From contig CATQHX010000015.1 of the NCBI GenBank assembly GCA_958296065.1, forward strand, positions 1-64,000: a stretch of DNA of 64,000 nucleotides. The letters run 5' to 3'. Every line of letters begins with the position of its first letter. Positions within the stretch are counted from its first letter, which is position 1. Origin of the DNA: Vicinamibacterales bacterium. GTDB taxonomy: Bacteria; Acidobacteriota; Vicinamibacteria; Vicinamibacterales; UBA8438. Below the pieces are notes generated by a model. That model saw nothing but the letters and a program-made list of their open reading frames with translations, had not been told where the DNA came from and did no database searches. Below, piece after piece: positions 52,780 to 60,118 of the stretch. The position numbers and the translations under genes are program-made.

Positions 52780-53844
52780 ATGATGCAGCGTCCAACCCCG
52801 CTTTCCGCCCGGCCGGCCGACGGCCTTGTCGCGGCCCTCGCCGTCGCGATGCTCGTCGTCCTGCCCCTGACCGGGCTCGCGCAGGAGCCGGCCAACCTCG
52901 ACATCTACTGGATCGATGTCGAGGGCGGGGCGGCGACCCTCGTGGTCACCCCCGCCCGCGAGTCGGTGCTGATGGACACCGGCTGGCCGCGGGCTGACGC
53001 CCGCGACGCCCTGCGCATCCAGGCGGCCATGGACGATGCGGGTATCGACCGCATCGACTACCTGCTGATCTCTCACTTCCACGGCGACCACGTCGGCGGC
53101 CTGCCGGCCCTCGCCGAGCGGATCCCCATCGGCCGGATCGTCGACCACGGCGACAGCGTCGAGCTGGGCAGCGCGCGCGGCGAGGCTCTGTGGGACGAGT
53201 ACATCGGCCTCGCCGCCGACCGGCGCCGCTCGATCGTTCCCGGCGACAAGCTGCCGCTCGAGCGCCTCGAGCTGACGTTCGTGGCGGCGCACCGGGAGCT
53301 CGTCGACACCCTGGAGCCGCAGATGCCGAACCCCCTCTGCGAGGGCGTCGAGCCTCCCGAACCCGACATGGGTGAGAACGGCCACAGTCTGGGCTATCTG
53401 CTGTCCCTCGGGGCATTCCAGTTCCTCAACCTCGGCGATCTGACGCCGGACCGCGAGCACGCGCTGGCGTGCCCCGAGAACCGGCTGGGGGTCGTCGACC
53501 TGTGGCAGGTTCCCCACCACGGGGGCTACGGCGCCATCCGCCCCGAGCTTGCAGGCGTGCTCCAGCCCACGGTGGCGGTCGTCAACAACGGTCCCCGCAA
53601 GGGGGGAACGCCGGAGTCGCTGGCCGTAGTCCAGGGCACGGCGGAAGTCGGCGACGTCTGGCAGTCGCACCGAACACTGACCGACGACGCCGCCAACAAC
53701 ACCGAGGAGGCGCTGACCGCCAACTTGACCGAGGAAGAAGACTGCGAAGGGCACTGGATCAAGGCGGCGGTGGCCCCCGACGGCCGCAGTTGGTCGATGA
53801 CCAACGGCCGGACGGGCTACAGCCGGACCTATCAGTCCCGGTAA
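52780..53844 (+). CDS. Secreted metallo-beta-lactamase-fold hydrolase
   Basis: Exported protein of 354 aa with a signal peptide (LVAALAVAMLVVLPLTGLAQ). The metallo-beta-lactamase fold has the metal motif SHFHGDHVGG (H99, H101, D103, H104) and a later VPHHGGY, with the opening LDIYWIDVEGGAATLVV like the ComEC/Rec2-type group. Metal-dependent hydrolysis in the periplasm is expected; the substrate is unknown, and there is no reason to assume beta-lactams. GGAGAGG precedes the ATG. It appears monocistronic. Confidence 0.87.
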   Translation: MMQRPTPLSARPADGLVAALAVAMLVVLPLTGLAQEPANLDIYWIDVEGGAATLVVTPARESVLMDTGWPRADARDALRIQAAMDDAGIDRIDYLLISHFHGDHVGGLPALAERIPIGRIVDHGDSVELGSARGEALWDEYIGLAADRRRSIVPGDKLPLERLELTFVAAHRELVDTLEPQMPNPLCEGVEPPEPDMGENGHSLGYLLSLGAFQFLNLGDLTPDREHALACPENRLGVVDLWQVPHHGGYGAIRPELAGVLQPTVAVVNNGPRKGGTPESLAVVQGTAEVGDVWQSHRTLTDDAANNTEEALTANLTEEEDCEGHWIKAAVAPDGRSWSMTNGRTGYSRTYQSR

Positions 53845-54069
53845 CCGCCTCGAGTCCGGGACTTTCGCGTTCACGAGCGGCGAAGAGCGCGCGCCCAATG
53901 TTCCTTCGCCGCCGCCAGCGGCGGCATCGTCCTTCTGCCCGCGTTGGATTAGAATGCTGGCATCCGGACCGACACGACCGAGACGGGGCGTCTTGCGCGA
54001 GTGCCGAGGCGCTCACCGCCGGCCAGCGGCGGAAGAACCAGGCGCCATCGCTCCCCGGGGAGGAATCGA

Positions 54070-55218
54070 ATGCAGACGACACGCCGTGGATTCGTCGGAA
54101 CCATCGCGCTGGGTACCGCGGCGGGTGCCCTGACCGGCACATCACCGTTCGGCAAGCGGGCCAGCGCCCAGACTCGTGAGGCCGCGAAGTCCGGCACCTA
54201 TGATGGCGGCGTCATCCAGCTCAACCAGAACGAGAGTGCCCGCGGCCCTGGCCCGAAGACCGTCCAGGCCATTCAGGCCCACACCAACAAGCGCATGGGC
54301 CGCGGCTATTCACCGGATCACGTCAACGAGCTGCGAACGGTCATCGCCGACTACTACGAAGTCGGTACCGACAACGTGCAGCTCGCCACTGGCTCCACCC
54401 CCTTGTTGCAGGGCTCGGTGCGGGCATTCTGCTCTGCGACCAAGGGCTTCGTGACCCCCATGCCCACCTACTCGACCAGCTTGAGCACCGCCCGGCGGAT
54501 CGGGGCCAAGACGACCGAGGTGGCTCTGGACGGCTCGCTCGCCATCGATCTCGAGGCGCTGGCGGAGGCGTCTCGCGGCGCGGGCCTGGTCTATCTCTGC
54601 AATCCGAACAACCCCACCGGCACCGTGCACGGACCCGGAGCCGTCGAGCGTTTCGTGCGCCGCGTGCTGCGTGAATCACCGGACACCATGATTCACGTCG
54701 ACGAGGCCTACATCAACTACGCACGACCCGGCAGCATCGAGACCGCAGTGCCTCTGGCGCTGGAGGACGAGCGCGTGTTCGTCACCCGTTCCTTCTCGAA
54801 GGCCCATGGCATTGCGGGCTTGCGTGTCGGATACGCCCTCGCCCAGGAGCAGACCCTGGCCAGGATCCGCGACGCCTGGGGCATGGGCGACGTCAACATG
54901 CTGGGCGCGATAGCTGCGATCACCGCGTTCGAGGACACGGAACACATCGATTGGGAAGTGCGGGAGAATGCCGAGATTCGCGACGGCGTCATCGCTGCCT
55001 TCCGCGACATGGGCTTCGACGTGCCCGACTCCAACACCAACCACATCTTCGTCAACATCGGACGCCCCGCGCGGGAGTTCCGCGAAGCGTGCCTGGAGCG
55101 CAAGGTGCTGGTAGGCCGGGATTTTCCGCCGTTGCATACCACGCATTGCCGAATCTCGATCGGCAGCCGAGAGGAGATGGCGGTGGCAATGGAGGTGTTC
55201 AAGAAGGTCCTGGCGTGA
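54070..55218 (+). CDS. Tat-exported histidinol-phosphate-aminotransferase-like PLP enzyme
   Basis: PLP-dependent aminotransferase of 382 aa, fold type I. The N-terminus is a Tat signal (TTRRGFVGTIALGTAAGALT) ending near SAQ. The core has YLCNPNNPTG (N181), HVDEAYINY (D211, Y214) and the Schiff-base lysine K244 in SFSKAHGIAGLRVGYA. GGGGAGG directly upstream fixes the start. Cytosolic HisC makes histidine; an exported homologue cannot do that, so another transamination or lyase reaction in the periplasm is inferred. Tat export fits an enzyme that must carry its cofactor. It shares the neighbourhood with a second exported PLP enzyme. Confidence 0.88.
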   Translation: MQTTRRGFVGTIALGTAAGALTGTSPFGKRASAQTREAAKSGTYDGGVIQLNQNESARGPGPKTVQAIQAHTNKRMGRGYSPDHVNELRTVIADYYEVGTDNVQLATGSTPLLQGSVRAFCSATKGFVTPMPTYSTSLSTARRIGAKTTEVALDGSLAIDLEALAEASRGAGLVYLCNPNNPTGTVHGPGAVERFVRRVLRESPDTMIHVDEAYINYARPGSIETAVPLALEDERVFVTRSFSKAHGIAGLRVGYALAQEQTLARIRDAWGMGDVNMLGAIAAITAFEDTEHIDWEVRENAEIRDGVIAAFRDMGFDVPDSNTNHIFVNIGRPAREFREACLERKVLVGRDFPPLHTTHCRISIGSREEMAVAMEVFKKVLA

Positions 55219-55290
55219 GCCCCAGGCGGGGGTGGCTGAAGGATTGCCCGACGTGTGGCAATGGAGGTGTTCGAGAAGGTCCTGGTGTGA
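55183..55290. repeat. 36-bp direct duplication of the aminotransferase 3' end
   Basis: The last 36 bases of the gene (GTGGCAATGGAGGTGTTC onward, including the stop) recur at 55255-55290 with two differences, encoding VAMEVFKKVLA and VAMEVFEKVLV each plus stop. The 36-base spacer holds no motif I recognise. Confidence 0.85.
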
Positions 55291-55369
55291 GGGGCAGCGA
55301 CCGGGCTGCGACGCCGGTTCCACGCCGTACGCCGTAACTCTACCCGTGACGTGATGGCAGGGGGCAACG

Positions 55370-56725
55370 ATGTCAAGCATCTTCCGGCTCGATCGCAGAG
55401 CCTTCATGAGAAACGCGGGCGCGACCGCCATCGCCGGTGCCACCGGCGGCCTGGTCGGCGGCACGAGCCCGGCGGCGGCGCAGAGCTCGGCCAGCATCCC
55501 GCGCTTGCCGAACGGCAAGTACGACTTCGACACTCCCTACAATCGTGTCGGTACCGACTGTTCCCGGTGGGACTCTCCGGCCCTCCGGTATCCGGAGGGT
55601 GTGTTCAAGTACGGCATGGGTGTGGCGTCGATGGACTTCGAATGTGCGCCGTGCATCACCGAGGCGCTGCAGGAGAGAGTCCAGCATCACAACTGGGGCT
55701 ACCTGAGCACTACCGAACCGCTTCGAGACGGCATCCTGAAGTGGAATGGGGAACGCCACGGCCTGGACTTGGACCCCGCCTCCATCGTCATCTCCGACGG
55801 CGTCTATCCGGGCATCATCGCGGCGCTGCGATCGTTCGTGCCCATCGGGAACAAGGTGCTCCTGACCACACCGGCGTATTCGGGCTTCTACTCGATGGCC
55901 CGCGCCGCCCGGGTGGATACCGTCGACAGCCCGATGCTCTACCGGAACGGGCGCTACGAGATCGACTGGGACGACCTGGAATCGAAGATGACCGCGGACG
56001 TCCGCGCGACGATCGTCTGCAACCCGCAGAATCCGACCGGCAACGTGTGGACGGAGGAGGAGTTGCTCCGCCTCGGCCGTCTGGCCCTCGAGCACAAGGT
56101 CGTCGTGCTGGCGGACGAGATCCACTCCGACGTCATCCGCGCCGGGCACAAGTACACGCCGTTCGCGAGCCTGCCGGATGAAGCCGTCGTGAACAACAGC
56201 GTTTCCTTCAACGCCGTCAGCAAGACCTTCAACCTGGCCGCGATGAAGAACGCCTACTACTACTCCAGGAGCCCCACCCTGCTCGCGCGCGTGAACCAGT
56301 ACCACCGCGCGGAGCTCAGCACGCTTGGCGTAGTGGCCAACACCGCGGCGTATCGGGACGGCGCCGAGTGGTTCGACCAGGCCAACGCGTACATGGACGA
56401 CAACCACACGCTCGTCGAGAACTACGTCAAGCAGCACATGCCCGACGTGGGCTATACGCGCAACGAAGGCACGTTCATGACCTTCCTGGACTTCAGCAAG
56501 GTCATGGAGCGCATCGGCGCCGAAGCAATGGCCGCGTCGCACGGAAACGACACGGCCGAGGAGTACTTCCGGGACTGGCTGACCCACCAGTCGGGCGTCT
56601 ATCTGAATCCCGGCTCCAGCTACGGAAGCGGCGGAGAAGGCCACATGCGAATGAACGTGGCCTCGTCTCGCCGGGTACTGCGGGAGGCGTGTGAGGCGAT
56701 GGCCGCGGCAGTTCGCGACGTCTAG
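55370..56725 (+). CDS. Tat-exported MalY/PatB-like aminotransferase or C-S lyase
   Basis: PLP enzyme of 451 aa with a Tat signal (LDRRAFMRNAGATAIAGATG) cleaved near AAAQ. Fold type I signatures: VCNPQNPTGNVW, LADEIHSDVI (D249) and the PLP lysine K285 in FNAVSKTFNLAAMKNAY, the pattern of the MalY/PatB cystathionine beta-lyase-like group. It should cleave C-S bonds or transaminate in the periplasm. The protein ends at a TAG that is also the first triplet of the dispersed repeat. It is adjacent to the HisC-like exported gene, 151 bp apart; separate promoters are possible. Confidence 0.88.
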   Translation: MSSIFRLDRRAFMRNAGATAIAGATGGLVGGTSPAAAQSSASIPRLPNGKYDFDTPYNRVGTDCSRWDSPALRYPEGVFKYGMGVASMDFECAPCITEALQERVQHHNWGYLSTTEPLRDGILKWNGERHGLDLDPASIVISDGVYPGIIAALRSFVPIGNKVLLTTPAYSGFYSMARAARVDTVDSPMLYRNGRYEIDWDDLESKMTADVRATIVCNPQNPTGNVWTEEELLRLGRLALEHKVVVLADEIHSDVIRAGHKYTPFASLPDEAVVNNSVSFNAVSKTFNLAAMKNAYYYSRSPTLLARVNQYHRAELSTLGVVANTAAYRDGAEWFDQANAYMDDNHTLVENYVKQHMPDVGYTRNEGTFMTFLDFSKVMERIGAEAMAASHGNDTAEEYFRDWLTHQSGVYLNPGSSYGSGGEGHMRMNVASSRRVLREACEAMAAAVRDV

Positions 56726-56831
56726 GAGCTTGCGCCGCAGAACGGAGCGAAGCGAAGTGCGGAGGCGCAAGGTCATGGAGCGGGGGGGATGGGCCGAAAC
56801 GCCGAGCCAGTGAGGCGTTTCGGCGCGCTAG
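56722..56831. repeat. Dispersed palindromic repeat, locus 3 (inverted)
   Basis: Starting with the stop codon of the PLP-enzyme gene: TAGGAGCTTGCGCCGCAG, AACGGAGCGAAGCGAAGTGC, a G-run, then GGGCCGAAACGCC and GGCGTTTCGGCGCGC. This is the reverse complement of the C-run block at locus 1. Confidence 0.85.
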
Positions 56832-57003
56832 TCGGATCTCCTTTCGTCGGCGCGGCGGACGAGCGGCGGCGGTCGGCTCTTCTCATCCGGCGCGGATAGT
56901 CACTGGTTCGGGCGCGTTCGTCCGCACCCGGAGGGAGTCGCCGCCGGACCGACGAAACGGATCGGCACGTGGTGAACGAGGGGCCGGCAGCAAGGGGGCC
57001 GCA

Positions 57004-57861
57004 ATGGTGGATCCGATCAGGCGCAAGATAATCAAGACCGGCGCGGCGGCGACCGTGTTGGCCGCCACGCGGGGGTTTGCAGAGCAGCCCGGCCAGGACG
57101 GAGCGGCCATGTCCTTCTACGAGAATGGTCGCGTTCGCCTCCGCTATGAGGAGGTCGGCTCCGGCTTCCCGCTGCTCATCATCCCCGGCGGGGGTCTGAA
57201 CTCGGCGATCGCCGGTCTGGCCACGCATCCTTTCAACCCGCTGGAGGAGTTCGCGGGAGAGAACCGCGTCATCGCCGCGGACCTGCGCAACTCCAACCGC
57301 GGCCAGTCTTCGGGTCCGCTCGAGGTCGATCGGCCCTGGGACGCGCATACCGATGACCATCTCGGCGTGATGGATCACCTGGGCATCGACAAGTTCATGG
57401 TGCTCGGCTTCTGCATCGGCGGCCCTTTCATCTGGAACCTGCTGCGGCGGGCTCCCGATCGGATCGTCGCCGCCGTGCTGGCGCAGCCCAGCGCCTGGAG
57501 CGCGGAGCATCCCACCCTGTTCTACGACAACAACATGCGGGGTTGGGGCCCGGAGCTCGTCGAGCGGCGGTCCGAGATCACGATGGACATGGTCGACAGG
57601 TTCTTGCACACGATGTACCTCGCCAACGCGGACTTCGTCTTCACCGTGACGCGAGACTTCGTACGCGAGCTGCAGACGCCGATCCTCATCCTGCCGGACG
57701 ATATCCCGGCGCATCCGTACGACGTCGCCATGGAGGCGGCGATGCTCGCGCCGCAGTCCGAAGTGAGCATGTTCCCGTGGAAGCAGCCCATGGAACGGAT
57801 TCCGCTGGCGGTGCGCCAGATACGGTCCTTCCTCCGGGCGCATCGGCCGGTTTCCGGTTGA
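57004..57861 (+). CDS. Tat-type exported alpha/beta hydrolase with a cysteine nucleophile
   Basis: Alpha/beta-hydrolase of 285 aa. The N-terminus has an RRKIIKTG twin-arginine motif and a short hydrophobic stretch (AAATVLAATRGFA). The oxyanion loop is IIPGGGLNSAIAG, and the nucleophile elbow reads GFCIGG (C137 where most members have serine), as in dienelactone hydrolases. A DDIPAHPYD segment near residue 235 could supply the acid. Ester, lactone or thioester hydrolysis is likely. AAGGGGG is upstream. It lies between two copies of the dispersed repeat. Confidence 0.82.
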   Translation: MVDPIRRKIIKTGAAATVLAATRGFAEQPGQDGAAMSFYENGRVRLRYEEVGSGFPLLIIPGGGLNSAIAGLATHPFNPLEEFAGENRVIAADLRNSNRGQSSGPLEVDRPWDAHTDDHLGVMDHLGIDKFMVLGFCIGGPFIWNLLRRAPDRIVAAVLAQPSAWSAEHPTLFYDNNMRGWGPELVERRSEITMDMVDRFLHTMYLANADFVFTVTRDFVRELQTPILILPDDIPAHPYDVAMEAAMLAPQSEVSMFPWKQPMERIPLAVRQIRSFLRAHRPVSG

Positions 57862-57922
57862 TGGACTCCTGCGACTGGCAGTCCGTGGTGAAGCCCCGCG
57901 TCGCACCGAGAACGGCGAGGCG

Positions 57923-58034
57923 CCCCTCGCCCCGAAACGCCTCGCTGGCTCGGCGTCTCGGCCCATCCCCCCCCGCTCCAGGAGCTTTCGCCGCTTCACT
58001 TCGCTCCGCTGCGTCCTGCGGCGCAAGCTCCTGG
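57923..58034. repeat. Dispersed palindromic repeat, locus 4
   Basis: Direct-orientation copy of the C-run block: CCCCGAAACGCCTCGCTGG, CTCGGCGTCTCGGCCCATCC, C-run, CGCTCCAGGAGC, and TGCGGCGCAAGCTCCTGGC. It is slightly more diverged than the other copies. It lies between convergent genes, where a two-way transcript end would be useful. Confidence 0.82.
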
Positions 58035-58057
58035 CAGCCGCCAACCAACGACGCGCT

Positions 58058-60082
58058 CTACCGCACGTCGTCTTCCGGTGCGGCGATGGCCGCGCTCCAC
58101 GCGGCGGCGGCGGACGCCTTGAGTGTCTCGGCGTCGGCGGGCAGCAGATAGCGCTCGGCGACCAGTGCGTCCGCCGCTTCACCGTAGCGCCGCACGTACT
58201 CCGCCTCGCCGCCGGGGTAGCGCTCTTCCAGGGAGAGTCGCGAATCGCCCAGCTCCATCCGCTCATCCCTCGTCCGCGGGAATGGAATCGTGGAGCCGTT
58301 CACGCCGCACAGGTCACCTTCGGCGAAGCCTGCCGCGCGAATCGCCTTGCCCATCGTGGAGAGCGGGGCCGCGACCTCCGGCACCAGCACGCCCGCCCCG
58401 AGGTTGCCGTCGGCGTCCAGCTTCGGCACGAACAGCGGGTACCGCTCCTCGCTCTCCTTCGGCGGCCAGACCGAGAAGTCTCGCACGCCGAGCTCGCTGA
58501 TCGTGGAGTTGTACGGACGATCCGGGATGGCCGGATACTGCTCGCCCTGCTCTTCAACCGTCACCGCCGTGCCGTCGGCCACGGACGGCGCGCGCGTCGC
58601 CGGTGGCTCGACGCCGTTCCGCACCCACTGCACCATCGCGTCTAACGCCGCGCGGTAGTACGGCCACGGCTGCACCGGGTTGGCCGGGTCGCGGCACCCG
58701 GCGGCGCCCTGCAGATGTGCCGTCGCGAGCATCCAGTAGCGCACGTTCGGCGGCAGCTCCAGCGCCTGGCCGGTCGCATCGGTGACGATAAGGGAAGCAT
58801 GGGCGCCGTAGTACTCGGAGTCGGCGTCCACCTGGATGATGTTCGGGCAGGTACCCGAGGCCGTGCAGGCGGCCAGCAACCCGTCGGTCCTGCCCGTCAG
58901 CGGATCGGTCGTCGTCGCGAACGTAAACGGGAACTCGTCCATCGGGTAGTTGTGGTCTTCGTGCTGGCGCGTATAGCGGCCCGTCTGCGCGAAACGGGCG
59001 TTGACGAAGGTGCGACGGGCGCCGGCGACATACGGCGTCATGCCGTCGAAGACGCGCCGCCCCGCCGAATCCTCGTTGAAACCCTGGTAGACGAAGTCCC
59101 TGGCCATCCGGCCGCTCTGCGAAGAACCGACGGCCACAACGTGGTCGAGCTCCGGCACACCGTCCACGAAGAGCGGGTTGGGAACGCCCCGATCGTCGGC
59201 GGGGCTGTAGCGCGCAAACGATACGAAATCGCGCATGGCCCCGAAACCCAGGCCGTGAACGATTGGATTCCGGGCCTCGTACACGAACTCGTAGATGGTC
59301 CCCGCGTCGCTTCCCGCGGGGGTCGTGACGGCGACCGTCCTGTCGTCGACGTAGTGCCACTGGTCCGCCGGAACCGTCTGACGCGGGTCGTTCTGGAGCT
59401 GGCGATGCGTGAGCGTCGCGACGGTCTTGTCGAGCGTCACCGCCGGATACGTCAGCCGGCCGAACGCGGCGCTGTCCGGGTCCTGCCACTCCTCCATCGA
59501 GGTGCCGGTAATCGTCCGGCCGTCGTCCGTGGCGAGCGGCAGCGTCGCCAGCACCGGACGCGGGTTGCCGGTCCCCGGCGCGCCGTCCAACCAGCCGCTC
59601 GATACGTATGTGTAGCCCTGGTTCATGAGGAATACGTTGCCGGCGTTCTCGGCCGCGTAACCCCGCCCCGCCTCGTGGAAGTAGCCGAAGACGATGTTGC
59701 GGCCGCGGTTGTTGATCTCGTACACCAGGACACCGTTGCCCCTGGTGATATCGACCGGCTTGAGAATGTCGACCTCGAACGTGTATTCGACCAGCCCGTC
59801 CGCATTGCGCGGAGAGTTGTCGAGATCCACGATCCCGGCGTTCAGCGGGGCGTCCGGATCGGCGACGGCCGTGGCCGTGCCGAGCAAAATCTCGTACGCG
59901 CCCACGGCCCCGAACGACCGGCCGCCGAAGGCCGCCTCACGGCTGGTGATGTCGAGCCGGGTGACGCGCGAATGCGCGTGCGGCGGCGACACCGATTCCT
60001 GCGTTGCCTGCTCGCCGGCACCCGGAGAACCGCTCAGCCCGATCCCGAGTACGACCGTCAACAGATGGCGTCGGAACTGCAT
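58058..60082 (-). CDS. Large secreted alpha/beta-hydrolase-domain protein
   Basis: Exported protein of 674 aa with a signal peptide (FRRHLLTVVLGIGLSGSPGA). Family features of the PF20091-type hydrolases: VGAYEILLGTATAVADPDAP, LVYEINNRGRN, GFGAMRDFVSFARY, and a nucleophile elbow VAVGSSQSGRM that contains the catalytic serine candidate. The C-terminal third has YPLFVPKLDADGNLGAGVLV. It is probably an esterase or lactone hydrolase acting on an exogenous compound. It is downstream of the DUF5916 gene on the same strand, 36 bp apart, so likely co-transcribed. Confidence 0.85.
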   Translation of the reverse strand: MQFRRHLLTVVLGIGLSGSPGAGEQATQESVSPPHAHSRVTRLDITSREAAFGGRSFGAVGAYEILLGTATAVADPDAPLNAGIVDLDNSPRNADGLVEYTFEVDILKPVDITRGNGVLVYEINNRGRNIVFGYFHEAGRGYAAENAGNVFLMNQGYTYVSSGWLDGAPGTGNPRPVLATLPLATDDGRTITGTSMEEWQDPDSAAFGRLTYPAVTLDKTVATLTHRQLQNDPRQTVPADQWHYVDDRTVAVTTPAGSDAGTIYEFVYEARNPIVHGLGFGAMRDFVSFARYSPADDRGVPNPLFVDGVPELDHVVAVGSSQSGRMARDFVYQGFNEDSAGRRVFDGMTPYVAGARRTFVNARFAQTGRYTRQHEDHNYPMDEFPFTFATTTDPLTGRTDGLLAACTASGTCPNIIQVDADSEYYGAHASLIVTDATGQALELPPNVRYWMLATAHLQGAAGCRDPANPVQPWPYYRAALDAMVQWVRNGVEPPATRAPSVADGTAVTVEEQGEQYPAIPDRPYNSTISELGVRDFSVWPPKESEERYPLFVPKLDADGNLGAGVLVPEVAAPLSTMGKAIRAAGFAEGDLCGVNGSTIPFPRTRDERMELGDSRLSLEERYPGGEAEYVRRYGEAADALVAERYLLPADAETLKASAAAAWSAAIAAPEDDVR

Positions 60083-60118
60083 CGCTCACCTCCACCGCAA
60101 TGATAGAGCCTGCCCTGC

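Noticed and set aside
52780..53844. Beta-lactamase resistance call
   Set aside because: The metal motif is general to the metallo-beta-lactamase fold, and the opening resembles ComEC/Rec2-type hydrolases. No beta-lactamase-specific feature was seen.
54070..56725. Histidine biosynthesis locus based on the HisC-like gene
   Set aside because: No other his gene is near, and the protein has a Tat export signal, so cytosolic histidine synthesis is not supported.
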